Shown one piece after another: positions 23,493 through 34,512 of a stretch of 64,000 bases of DNA. The stretch covers positions 4,778,780-4,842,779 of the forward strand of contig JAUPFP010000002.1 in NCBI GenBank assembly GCA_036925085.1. The letters are read 5' to 3'. The first letter of the stretch is position 1; each line of letters starts with the position of its first letter. The position numbers and the translations under genes are program-made. The notes beneath the pieces were generated by a model. The model saw only the letters and a program-made list of their open reading frames with translations. It did no database searches and was not told where the DNA came from. The DNA is from Brachycybe producta. Taxonomy: Eukaryota; Arthropoda; Diplopoda; Playtdesmida; Andrognathidae.

Positions 23493-26400
23493 TCACACTC
23501 GGGTTGTTGTGTTCGCTGTTTGAACACCGCTACCTTGTTTCGGATGAAACAGCACTCGATAATGAACGTTGTTTCCGTAACAGTTAAGGAGCCCTCGAGT
23601 TGTTTTCGTGGGGCAACACATCCGTTTTGCGAGAAGTACAATAAAAATTATGAGAGTGATGGCTACACTCATAAAGATACTAGCTACGATCACTGTCACG
23701 AGGACGTCGTACGACGACTCGATTCTAGTAACGCTGAGTTCTTTGATATCTATGCATTGTTTTTGACTCGAGTGTGTGTTAGCCGTGGATGTGATACATA
23801 TGGTGTAAGGTTTCGTGCCGTCAAACCCTCCTATCTTTATGGATCGTGCGAGACAGCGAACTTCACTTTGTGCCACTGTCGTATCGTGTCTGGTAACTGT
23901 AACGTTCAATACGCACGAGTCTGGAACAACGTTCTCTTGTGACAGTGTCCACCACAATGTTATCGAATTTGTTGTTGTACGATTAACGTGTATTTGGAGT
24001 AGGTGAGGATTAGCCAACTCGAGTTGTTCCTTTGTCGGTTTCATCGGGGTCGTTTTACGATGCGGTGTTTCGATACTCAAGATGTGGCCGGTGTTCGAAG
24101 AATGCTCGAGGTTGACGTTTTCCGAACATCCGGGCACCAGAGTCGTTCTCGAGAAGAGCACCAGACAGAAACGATACAATTTTTCACGTTCCAACTCGAT
24201 GTCATCCAACTGTAAAGATACTTCGAGTGGATTTTGAGAATTGTTTGAGTCGCAAGTGATTCTCTTTTTGGTGTGAATGCTGAACACTTTTCCGTGCATC
24301 TCGAATATAAACACCGCATCACAACGATAAGGAAAAGACGAAGGATGGATTAACCAATCGAGTTTCAATTTACGATCTTTCGTTCTGTATTCGTATTCGA
24401 TCAGTTCCGTTCCCGTTTCGATTACGTCGCTAAAGTGGCCGATCTCTTCGGCTTCCATGCGAGCCAAAGTATCTTCCGGTGTCTCGTTTGCGCACACTAA
24501 CTCGTGCAACTGCAACGATGCTACCGGACGACCTGTTAGTGCTTGCGGTATGTCGCAAACCATTCCTCTCTTTTGATCTATTGTTAACTGAGTTGCACCG
24601 TGGAGCCACGAAGTAAACTCTTTCATTCGACAGTCACATACCAATGGGTTGTCTGAAAAGGAAATCGAAAGAAACGATTTATTTCTCTGGTGAAACTATT
24701 TTTGACAAAATATTCTTTTGTTTTGAAAAACAATCAAATTTATTCCATTTAAGGTGGTTTTAAAGTGTAAACTACTCTCGAACACTTTCAGATGGAAAAT
24801 AAAGGTAAACTTGAATGTGTTTTAGAGACTAGAAGGGCATATCAATCACTTAAGGGTGTTTTCATGTTGATATATTTCAAAATTAGCTTTTTATACGAAT
24901 TTTGAAATATAGCAACACACGAAGTGATTGCTCTTTCCTTATAGTTTCTAAAATATTTTCTAGTTTTTCCTAATTTTTCACCTGAAATAATTAAAGAGTT
25001 TGAAAATCAGCTGTTCATAAACTATCTTAAGATGTGTTAAAAGCTGTTATTATTTGCGAAATTTGCAAATGAAAAAGTGCAATGCAGTTAAACTTTATTC
25101 TGTATTTCAGAAGCAATTACATTAAGAATAAATTTGAAAATGTTTTATAGCTGTTATAATTTTGACATCTTTTAAAATAAGCTTTTTATAACAGTTTGAA
25201 AATGATCCACTGCTTAGATGACGTCATATTTTAAATTTGTCCCCATAAAAAGTTCAGTTTGAAATATATCAAGATGAAAATCCATTCAAGTGATTCAGCT
25301 ACAATCAAGTTTCTAAGACACTTTCAAGTTTTTATTAATTTTTTCAACACAAAATTACCAGAAGCCTTGATACAGAAAGGCGTTAAGACTGTCAAATGAC
25401 AGTCATTAATCATATCTATCTCTTAACCATCTAAAAGCATGTTTTTAACAGGCAATTAGAAATCGGGACATATGACGACCGGCAACTGCTAATTGGTTTG
25501 TTGTGTGGTTAAACGTTGAAAAGGGCGGAACATGTGACGTCAGAGTACATAACCAACCAATTAGAAGTTGCCGATCGTCATAAAAAGGTTGGAGCCAACT
25601 TCTGTATGTCCCGATTTCTAATTGCCTGTTGTTTTTATGATTGTAATGTCATTCGCGTTACAGAAGATTGTAATATGACAAGTTATAGTCTTAAATTTTG
25701 ACTATAATAATTTAATAAACTATGTAACCAATCATATTCATTTCATGTTAGTATTGTAACCAATGCCATTTACTGTGTGTATATTCTAATTAGTATGCTT
25801 CACCTTCAAAGGTCAAAGATTGTCCTTGTGACAATGTGACCAATTCTCAAATTGTTGATCCTTCATTGTTATTACAGTATGTACAATGTTTAAATGAGTT
25901 AAGGATCATTATATGACTGCTCTACACCATCATAAATATATTATACAAGTAAGTTATTCCCCATAATTTGCTTTTGTGATTGTTACAAGGTAATGAGCTG
26001 GATGTGACACTTTATTGCAACTTGACAAGATCTTTGGTCTTTTTTTAATGACCCGCCCCGGCCTCCCTCCCACCTCAAAGATTATATGACAGTGTGAAAG
26101 TGATAAATTATAATCATAGACATCATAAAGGTATGACTGTCACAAATTTATGAGCGTTTCTGCACTGCGGCTCAAGAGTTATAATGACGGTTTTGTTTGA
26201 CATAAAATAACAGATTTTGTGTATGTAAAGTGAACAAATTTATTATTGCCACGTTTTTAGTTGTTCAGCTGCTAATCGGTTAATGATTCTTTTTTTTTTA
26301 GGTTTCGAAAGAAAAAAACAATTTCAAAAGCTCAAGACTTTCAGTTCTAGAATGTCGGGACCCAGTTTCAGCTACGAGGTATTGGAAACTCGTCTGTTCG

Positions 26401-27571
26401 GCACTCAAGTAAGTAATTTTTTTTTACCTTCTAAATCAAACGAATCCAGAAGCAGCTCACTATCGTAACTCCACGGATAAACTTGTGTTATATCGTTGTC
26501 CTTTACGCTGATGGCTTGTAAGTTTGTTAACCCTTTGATCGTATTGCCTCCGATGACTCGCAAGTAGTTGTCGTTGAGATTCAAGCGTCGCAACGAAATC
26601 AGACCTTCGAATGTGTTGAAATCGACATCGGTCAGTAGGTTATGGTTCAGATTGAGGCGCAACAATTTTGACAGTGACCTAAAGGCACCGTCTTCAATGT
26701 TTGTCAGTTGGTTATGACTAATGTCCAATGTTTGTAGTTTAGATAATTCTAAGAATGTGTTGAGTCTTATAGCTGTTAAGTTATTGAAACTCAAATCTAG
26801 ATGTTCGAGTTGCGGATAGCCGACGACCGAAAACCTTCTCGTGTCTTTGATTCCGTTCTTAGCCATCGATAAGTATTTTAGATTTTGAAGTCCACGATTT
26901 GTCGCTACACCGGTAAAAATCGGAAGGTCCTCTTGTAATCTGTTGCCATCCAAGATGAGGTTTACGAGTTTGTCGTTGCTTACGAATGCATCTTCCGCAA
27001 TGGAATTAATTTCATTGTTTGCAAGGTTCAATTCTTGCAGTTGCGACAGCGCCGTGAGATCGCGCGATTTGATATTTGTTATGCGGTTGTTTGAGAGATC
27101 TAGTTTCTCCAAGAGTGTCAACTGGCTTAGTGCAACTACCGGCAATTCCGATAAGTTGTTATGCGGCATACCCAGTGCAGCGAGAGAACTTTCGAGTCCA
27201 CGGAACGCGTTTCTCGGCAGCGATGTTATGCTGCTTTGCGATAAAATCAGTCCTTGCAAAGTGACGTTAACAAACATGTCATTGGGAAATTGATTGTCGA
27301 AATGTGGGAGTGACATGTGTAAAAGGTGTACTGCATTGTTACTGGGTAGCGTATGTAGTACGGACATAATAGCTTTTGAGGTCGTTTTTGCATTGTTGGT
27401 TTGGTTTGTGGCGTACTGGCCTTCGCAACGTAACGTGTGCGTTACGTCGCAACTACACGAAACGAGGTTTTCGATGTGAAGTTCCGGACAGGTCCAAAAT
27501 GTCACTGCTGATGTATGGATATTGATTATCCCGGATACGATAACTAGAAGTGGTAATAAATAATTAGCCAT
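23493..27571 (-). CDS. LRR and fibronectin-III-like single-pass membrane protein, 2 coding exons
   Basis: Probable cell-surface recognition or adhesion receptor. Coding exons 27571-26428 and 24652-23493 join through a GT/AG intron, giving 2304 nt and 767 residues. A signal peptide starts MANYLLPLLVIV. About ten leucine-rich repeats (LxxLxLxxN type) fill residues 120-380, followed by an LRR C-terminal cap starting NPLVCDCRMKEF directly after the junction. Two fibronectin-III-like beta domains lie near 465-560 and 597-684, then a membrane segment near 697-723 and a cytoplasmic tail of about 44 residues ending TTTRV, a class I PDZ ligand shape. An acceptor-like CTTTGTTACAG on the minus strand near 27600 suggests an upstream 5' UTR exon. 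It resembles LRR-neuronal receptors in layout, but I cannot name an orthologue. The gene is convergent with ARMC6. Confidence 0.88.
24749..25030. mobile_element. TTAA-flanked palindromic element
   Basis: TTAA-GGTGGTTTT at the left and AAACTATC-TTAA at the right bound an imperfect palindrome: GTGTTTTAGAGACTAGAAGG, CACTTAAGGGTGTTTTCATG and their mirrored halves. Same family as 10257-10769. It lies in the LRR-gene intron, right after the exon-2 acceptor. Confidence 0.7.
25100..25330. repeat. Second copy of the dispersed palindromic repeat
   Basis: Carries the family words TATCAAGATGAAAAT, GTGATTCAGCTA and GTTTCTAAGACACTTTCAAG near 25267-25327. Borders are unclear. It lies in the LRR-gene intron. 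Confidence 0.5.
25448..25629. mobile_element. hAT-like MITE with 8-bp duplication TGTTTTTA
   Basis: The first and last 25 bp are perfect inverted copies (ACAGGCAATTAGAAATCGGG and onward). TGTTTTTA flanks both sides exactly (25440-25447, 25630-25637). 182 bp, intact reference copy of the family also seen at 14692-14830 and, more distantly, at 42820-42970 and 980-1065. In the LRR-gene intron. Confidence 0.9.
26302..26408 (+). CDS. Candidate first coding exon of an unidentified plus-strand gene
   Basis: A T-rich acceptor (TTTTTTTTTTAG) precedes 26302 and a consensus donor (CAA-GTAAGTAA) follows 26408. Between them ATG at 26352 opens a balanced-composition 19-codon frame, MSGPSFSYEVLETRLFGTQ, ending in phase 0. 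If the frame is open from the acceptor, it also reads GFERKKQFQKLKTFSSR before that ATG. The exon lies inside the LRR-gene intron on the opposite strand, and its donor is only 18 bp from the donor of LRR exon 1. No downstream partner exon was recognised, and I do not recognise the family. Confidence 0.3.
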
Positions 27572-27724
27572 AACTGAGAGGTGTTGGGTGGATTGAATCT
27601 GTAACAAAGACAAGAATAAGACTTTAGTAAGTGAGGTTTTTTTTTTGGCTGTTTTTTTGTATAATATTTTTGATGCTTTATTAGTATGTTTTTGAATTAA
27701 CAGATAAACTAGGCAAGAATTAAA

Positions 27725-28225
27725 GTAGAGAACAACTAAATTGAACATCAACTAAACTGGACAGCAACTGGTCTGCGTAAGAGCTAAAGTGGACAATAAC
27801 AAAATCTGACGACAACTACACTTAACACAAACTAAACAGGACGAGAGTTAAATTGTGTAACAGCCAAACTGGACAAGAACTTGACATGAACTGAAAGGTA
27901 CAAGAGCTAAACTGAATGGCAGCTAAACAGCACAAGATCTGAACTAAATAACAGTTGCGCTGAATGGAGGTGAAACAGAATAACAGCTGAACTGGATGAC
28001 AACTAGACTTGACGCAAACTAAACAGGTCAAAAGTTAAACTGTGTAACAGCTAAATTGTACAAGAGCGTAACTCAACATGAACTGAACTGTACAAGAGCT
28101 AAACTTGATTGGCAGCTAAATTGGAAAAGAACTAAGCTTGACATGAAGTTTAAAGTGGACAAGAGCTAAATTGAATAACTTCAAAACTTGGTGTGAAATA
28201 AGCTGGACCAACAGCTAAACGCGAC
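27725..28225. repeat. Degenerate tandem array, unit of about 16 bp
   Basis: Roughly 30 diverged units of the form AGCTAAACTGGACAAG, all in the same orientation, with variants such as CAGCTAAATTGGA and AACTAAACAGGAC. It lies just upstream of the LRR gene. Frames here translate to repetitive Cys/Ser-rich strings and are not genes. Design is similar to the arrays at 46.3 and 54.7 kb but without an inverted arm. Confidence 0.75.
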
Positions 28226-29370
28226 TGTTTGGACTATTAACTGTCTTATTTATGATGTGTTTTGTGTAGTAACTAGCAGTTACTAACATAATTACATATT
28301 TTTGATACTGTTTTGCACAAGATGTTGGTTTTTTTTAGCTACTATGAACAGCTAATCTACTGAATCGGAATTACTCAGCAGGAATCTTTGTTTAGATATT
28401 CTTTTCTAACTGCTAACTAAAAGCTGTTTCTTGTGGCAGATTTATGAAGTTACAGACACACACACATCCACAGGAAAAAAGAAACTAATGTATGTTGTCG
28501 TTTAAATGAATGACTTGTACAAGACACATGTCAACAGTTTGTAGTTGTCTCGTGTGTTTTGCATTTCTAAATTTGTGTTGTTTCTTTATTTGTAACAACA
28601 CACTGAATTTATACTTCATGTTTAGTGAACATAATGATAAATTAACAACACAGAAATAATTTTCTTACAAGTACATTCTATTTATGACAGCAACATATAA
28701 CAGCATTTTTTTTCATAAAGTAAACGTTAATAAATTGCAAAATAAAAACCAAATGAATAAGGTTTAAATTTATTTTTAAAAAATGATTTTTATGTTAAAA
28801 AAAATTAAAAGAAAATGAATAGTTTTGTGGAAAGATACACAAATCGATTTAAAATAAATCACAATTATTGAAATATAATAATTGTGTAAAATTCGATTAA
28901 TCATTAATTTTTTTTTTTTCGTTTGGAACCTCATGATTATTATATTTGATATTTTATCTTAAATTTGGTAAAATTTGCAAAAATTGTCAAAAATGAGCAG
29001 AATAACAAGATAAAGTAATTTATTTCAAACAACCCTGACTTGAAGTTTGGAAAGTTGCAGAGACAGATAAGGGGGGGGGGGCTAAGCCCATGACCCAAAA
29101 GGTACACATGGCAATTCTTGAAATCAATATTTATACTTATATTTATTAGGGTAGGTATATACTCCAAACTTTACTAAGATTTGGAATGGTTGAAGTTCCA
29201 GAAAATTAGAAGCTTAGCGTTTTCATACAAACCACGTGGTCTTGCAAGCTTCACAATATTTTATAAAATCTTTAAGGTTGTGTCACATTATACGGATGCT
29301 CACGCTCTGCTCACCCGCGCTACGGGTTCTACGCTACTGTACTTACGATAGTTTGAAAATAATTTGTATG
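28226..29370. other. Non-coding, no gene seen
   Basis: AT-rich sequence with a poly-G run at about 29070. No exon-like segment. Confidence 0.5.
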
Positions 29371-29378
29371 CATAAAAC

Positions 29379-29812
29379 TAGAGTTGGGACGAATCCTAAA
29401 TTTTCTTGAATCCGAATCCTAAAAAGGTTCTCGAATCTCACGAATCTCGAATCTCTAGAATCCTTCATATAATAAGAATCCTATATTATTCATTAAGAAG
29501 ATACAAATAAATGAAATAATATTAAATATTAAATTATTAATAATAAAAAAACAAGTGTGGCTCTCAGAGAGTCGCCACAAGGTGATATTGATGATTCCGG
29601 GTACCAACACCGAAATTGCAACAATCGCCCGTTTTTTTTATTAGTGAACGCTTCTGTTGGACGTGAATGGAGTTAAAACTAATTTTACCAAAGTTTTTTT
29701 AAGGTTCGATTCGAAAGATTTGAAAGACGAAAAAAGCGCCAAGATTCGAGTTTTTGAATCTCGAATATTTTTCGAGATTCGTTGGATTCCAAGATTCGAT
29801 GGTCCATCCCTA
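29379..29812. mobile_element. hAT-like MITE with 8-bp duplication CATAAAAC
   Basis: Starts TAGAGTTGGGACGAATCC and ends GATGGTCCATCCCTA, flanked exactly by CATAAAAC (29371-29378 and 29813-29820). 434 bp. Best-bounded copy of the GGGACGAATC family together with 60128-60520. Confidence 0.9.
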
Positions 29813-30396
29813 CATAAAACTATCAATGAAAATTGTTTTGTAATTTTTAAACTTGTCTTAAAAAGATGTTCATTGTAAAAACACATATGGTGGTAGCTAT
29901 TAGAAATAAAATATTCTACATGAACGTCCTTTTAATTGAACCATGTTCGAATTTAGACATGAGGGGTTGTAGTTCAAAAATTGTTTATTCAGATCAAATT
30001 CAGGTTTTTGTTTAGCTTTTTAGACAACTCAGGTCAGAGCAAGATATTGATTAATATAATTAAGTATCAATACAGTTATTCAATTGAATTTGGGTTAAGT
30101 ATGCTTTTCACTTCAGATCACAGGTTAAGAGGTTAATTGCCAAATGACATTAACGCTGTTTTTATGGTCAACTCTTTTGCAGGATTTAGAAATCTAAAAG
30201 ATGTCTTGTAACTTATGTGCAGTTTAGCACATACTGAAGAAATTTGGTATCTTTCCTAAAGTGCACACGCGAAAAACAGGATAATTCGAAATAGATTTAC
30301 GGACCGGTCACTTAGAATAGCAGACAAAACACGAAGAAATTCGTTTAACACGAAAATGTATTCCAGAACCTTCCATTTAAATAGAATTTTTTTTAT

Positions 30397-30800
30397 TTAA
30401 GGTGGCTTTATAAATATTTTTTTCTTCCTCCCAGATGGCCCCGCCTGTGTGGCTATTAACGTTCTATAGGAGGGTCCCTTCCCTCCACCAGCGGTTTTGA
30501 GGAAATGTATATTTTTCAAGCGAACGTTTTTAGAGGAAACATTATGGCAGAAGAAATTCATGATACGATATCTTTAAAAATAAACTTTTTATGAATTTTT
30601 TTCATGAAATGTCTATGGAAAAACCTAAAAACGGGTGATTTTCAAACTGAACTATAAAATGTTTTTTTTTAAGATATTGTTGCCATGAAACATCTTTTAA
30701 CAGAATCTTTTACCATTCTAGTATAGTAAACTAGTTTGAAAACAATTTGAATTTTTTTCGTAATGTCGAAGCACAGCATTAGCCACTGCAGTGGCGCCGT
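30397..30800. repeat. Copy of the TTAA-flanked palindromic element, right end unclear
   Basis: Starts TTAA-GGTGGCTTTATAAATA and contains CAAACTGAACTATAAAATG, TCTTTTACCATTCTAGTATA and TTTTTTCGTAATGT, matching 10257-10769 along most of its length. The right terminus is not clear. Confidence 0.55.
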
Positions 30801-30931
30801 AAGGAGGGAAGGGGGTGGAAGCAAATCATAATACAAAGCCTTAAAGTCCATTAACCTCATAGTCTGAACCAGGCTTTAAAGGGGGGGAAAAAAAATAAAA
30901 ATAATCATGCGGTTTTCATGGATTTCGTTTT

Positions 30932-31122
30932 AGTGCCGTGTCACACGGACCACTTTTTAGTGGACAAGATCGACTGCAAAATGTTGTTACAAGGTGACTC
31001 TGGCCTGTGGTTGCCATTATATTGCAATGGAAAGACGCCATATCTTTGCACACGCTGGGCGCCGGCTTCATTGTGCAGTCGAACTCGACCATTAAAAAAG
31101 GTGGTTCGTGTGCCAATGCACT
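30932..31122. mobile_element. MITE, ends GTGTCACACGGACCAC
   Basis: TAGTGCCGTGTCACACGGAC on the left is mirrored by GTTCGTGTGCCAATGCACT on the right; 191 bp, GC-richer than its surroundings. The TCACACGGACCA core also ends the larger element at 34513-35060. Confidence 0.6.
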
Positions 31123-31789
31123 TAAACCTTTTGTAAGTTGTGTTTTTATTTTATAATCTATTCATGTTTTACACTTTAGAAAAGGCATTTTTTCTCACTC
31201 CATCTCTTGTTAAGATATTTTCTCAATCTGATGATGAGATTTCACCTTAAGATTTATTACCATTCATGGTAAAAACACAAATTCATGGCGCCAAGATGAT
31301 TATTTTTTATTTATGTATATTTACACTATTCAGTATAAATATATAACTGAATAACGGGTTTTTTTCACAACTGGTAAGTTGTCAAAAAAAAACCACCACC
31401 ACCACCACCTCAACAACAACAAACAACAACAATAATAATAATAAAAAATCTGTAGATAATAATAAAAAAATGAACTGGTGTTAGGCTTGTCATGGCGCCA
31501 CTATGGCGCCAGGTCTGAATTTGGACCTATATATTTTTTTTATATTATAAACGGGAATGTCGACCCCAAGTCACACAAAAAAAATCACTTTTCAAACAAC
31601 AAACAAATAAACAAACCCAAAAAAAAAAATATGAAAACATGCAAGGTGTCACAAAAAACACTTTGACGGCCTCACAATTTTTGTAGGCTTTTTTGATTCA
31701 TTTAAATGCTGTTAACGCATAGCAACTTAATTTTTATTGAAGCTTTTTTTTTTAAAAGGGTGGAGCTCATATATGTATCTTAATAGCAC

Positions 31790-32065
31790 TTAGACATTGA
31801 TTAGATCTCGATTATTTTAAAAGTTTATTAGAAACTGCAATAGAAAATGGTTAACTTGAAAGTATTTTTATGATGGTATCTTTGAAATAATACTTTTTTA
31901 TAGCTGCTTGAAAATAATCGAATTGGAAAAAAGTGGCTGGAAATGAGTTACTTTAAAATTGTCACAAAAAAAAAAGTTTATTTCTGAAAATGTCGTCATG
32001 AAACTACATGTATTTTGAGCATATTCACCTATTATTCTAGTTTCTAAAAAAAAATTTGAATTCGT
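31790..32065. repeat. Copy of the dispersed palindromic repeat
   Basis: TTATTAGAAACTGCAATAG, then a mirrored half ending CACCTATTATTCTAGTTTCTA. Same internal sequence as the TTAA-flanked family; the termini are not clear. Confidence 0.5.
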
Positions 32066-32126
32066 TCTTAGTTGGTTTAATTAAAAGTTGTTTTTTGATC
32101 GAAATTGTCTTGAGTTTACTTAATCA

Positions 32127-32860
32127 TTAAGGTGGTGCAGGGCCGTCTTTAAGTCTTTTGTGGCCCCTGGCACACGATTTATTTGAGGCCCCCAACCATG
32201 CCTTACAAACGAACTCATTTCCCCCCCCCCCAAGGAACCAGTGTTCTATATATAAAAAGTATTGATTATTTCATAATGATTTCCATTGTATATATTGGAA
32301 CAGGACTTTTATGAAGTAAATCACATAAGTGAATATACCTATTTTTTAAAATAGGAAAATGTTTTTGATGTTGGATAAATCGAAATTAAAGATTTAAAAA
32401 TACAGAAAATAGTGACAATTAACTGACTGAGGCCCTAGTTTAGACAGAGGCCCTGGGCCAGGGCCAAGTTGGCCCCCCCATTAAGATGGCACTGAGGTGG
32501 TGTTCAAGTGTAAACGCCTCTCAGACTCTGAGGATACGCATGAAACAAAATGAAGAGAAACTATAAAGGGTTTTAAAAAATAGAAGGGCTACTGCAGTGG
32601 CTAATGCTAATCTCCATAGATGTTTTTGAAAAACTTCAAGCAAAGATTTTTAGAAAAAATTCAAATTGTTTTCAAAACATTTTGAAATTAATTGAAATTA
32701 TTATGAAATTACATATAGCAACATGAGCTACCCGTTCTAGTTTCTAAAACACTTTCACGTTTTTCTGACTGTTGCTAATGAAAAGCAGAAAGAATAATTA
32801 AGATTTCAAGTTATGAGCGATTCAGCGGTGTCATAACTCATTTTGGTTTTCGTAATATGC
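32127..32860. repeat. TTAA-family palindrome interrupted by a hAT MITE
   Basis: TTAA-GGTGGTG at 32127 resumes after the inserted element at 32503 as TTCAAGTGTAAACGCCTCTC, matching the left part of the 24749 copy, and runs on to CCCGTTCTAGTTTCTAAAAC near 32730 and beyond. The right end was not determined. Confidence 0.6.
32138..32494. mobile_element. hAT-like MITE with 8-bp duplication AGGTGGTG
   Basis: Begins CAGGGCCGTCTTTAAG, ends AGATGGCACTG, with further inverted similarity (TGGCCCCTGGC against GGCCCTGGGCC). AGGTGGTG flanks it exactly at 32130-32137 and 32495-32502. Inserted 7 bp inside the left end of another repeat. Confidence 0.88.
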
Positions 32861-32930
32861 CTTTAGTGTCACATTAACATCTTTTACCATTGATTAATGT
32901 GAGCCACCTGTGGCCCTTAATTAAGTCTAT

Positions 32931-33222
32931 GGTACAGATCGGCCGATAATCACCGGGAACATGGTTAAGAGCGATGTTTCCCAGCGACTGGAGTCGTTTT
33001 TGCGGATACAAGGCAACATCGTCCACGTATCCGGCAGTTTGACATCAGAGTGTTGCTTGTTTCTCTTGTTTCCTCACTTCAAATGAAAAACATCGCTCAC
33101 TCTGTACCTAGAATCATTGGCCACATGTATTCAGATACAAGTCGCTGCTGTTTCTAACGAAGATGTTGTCAAGGCCCTGGATACTGTGTGTGTGTCTGGC
33201 GATTATCGCCCGGTCTGTACTA
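32931..33222. mobile_element. MITE, ends GTACAGAYCGGSCGATAATC
   Basis: GTACAGATCGGCCGATAATC at the left, GATTATCGCCCGGTCTGTAC at the right; about 290 bp with a balanced-composition interior. No duplication beyond TA-like letters. Confidence 0.65.
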
Positions 33223-34197
33223 AGCTTTAGAATGTTTTTAATAACAACATTGAATCACCAGAAAGATTAAACTTTCGTAGGTGTTGACTGGCACTGGAAC
33301 AGTTTTGCCCGTTTTCTTATTAATTTTGAAACTAGGTTAGGAGGTCCTACAATTGATTATGATATTATTTATTTAATATTGTGCTAGAGTTGGTCAAGCG
33401 TTGTCACCTTCAGAGCCAGAGATAAAATAATAAATTCCTTCAGACATGCGACAGCCGGGCGCACAAAATTTGTCACCCTTGTTATTATTTTTAGATCTTG
33501 TCAGTTTTACCTTTCCACCCTCAGACAATTTAACATTGTTAGTAAAAAAAATAATATATATAAAACAATATGTTGCAATTAATCCACCAACACAAAACAG
33601 TTTTTGAATGATTTCAAAATCAAAACTGTCTCGTAATTTGAAGTTATGTCGTCGACGGCTTAAATGGTAATAAAATTGAGAGCATTACAGATTACATTAA
33701 AACAACAACAACAACAGCAACAAGAATTAGTGCCAATTAATTTCTTTTTTTCAATGGAAAAATGTAGCCAATTGTAATTTTGTTATTTGAAGTTTTCCAA
33801 CGTGAATTTATTATTGATATTGAGCATTTAAAATTGTAACAATTTGATTGCAATCTGAACTAGACGCAGCTGCTATAAAGTCTTGAAAAAGAAAAGGCCA
33901 CCAAGATCATTTCCGACCTTAACACAATTTAGAGAAAGATTTATTTACATAATTGATGTGGATATATTTTTTTTTGTTTGTTAGAATTTCATTTTTAAAG
34001 ATAATATTCAAAGGCCATTATAAATTACAATAGTAATTAGTTTTTTTCTGAAATGTATTTTCATGAGACTAACGTTAAAATGAAAACATGTTACATGGCA
34101 GTTTTAAAATAATCAATTTTATATACAGGGTGTCCATTTAAATAAACGTTTATTGTAAAATGAAATTCTTATACTGTATATATACAAATTGGTATAA

Positions 34198-34445
34198 TAC
34201 CTAGTAGACACCTGATAATTTAAGTGCATTTAAATAATAAACGTGTTCTACAGAGCCCCGCGAAGGACAAACAAACAATATATCGAATTCAATTTATTCA
34301 GTTAATAATCTCAAACTATTGAGTTAATACCTATTTATAATAAAGTCAATTTTTATTTTGTTCATGTTCTTAACTGGATTCCGTATAATTCACCTAAACA
34401 CCTTTATTTTGAATTCATTTAACTCATGCGTGCGTGCACAAGGTA
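34198..34445. mobile_element. PIF/Harbinger-like MITE, TAA duplication
   Basis: TACCTAGTAGACACCTGATA at the left and GCACAAGGTA at the right, flanked by TAA on both sides. The interior carries the family words GTTCTACAGAGCCC, GTCGAATTCAATTTATTCAG-like sequence and GGATTCCGTATAATTCACC. TWA duplication and size fit Tourist-type elements. Confidence 0.8.
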
Positions 34446-34512
34446 TAAGAGGTTCGCCATGTACTTTTCTAATTTCTAATACAATTTGATTTTTTTTTTG
34501 GAGATTTTATTC

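Noticed and set aside
30918-31136. Overlapping frames on both strands near 31.0 kb
   Set aside because: They lie entirely within a MITE with inverted ends.
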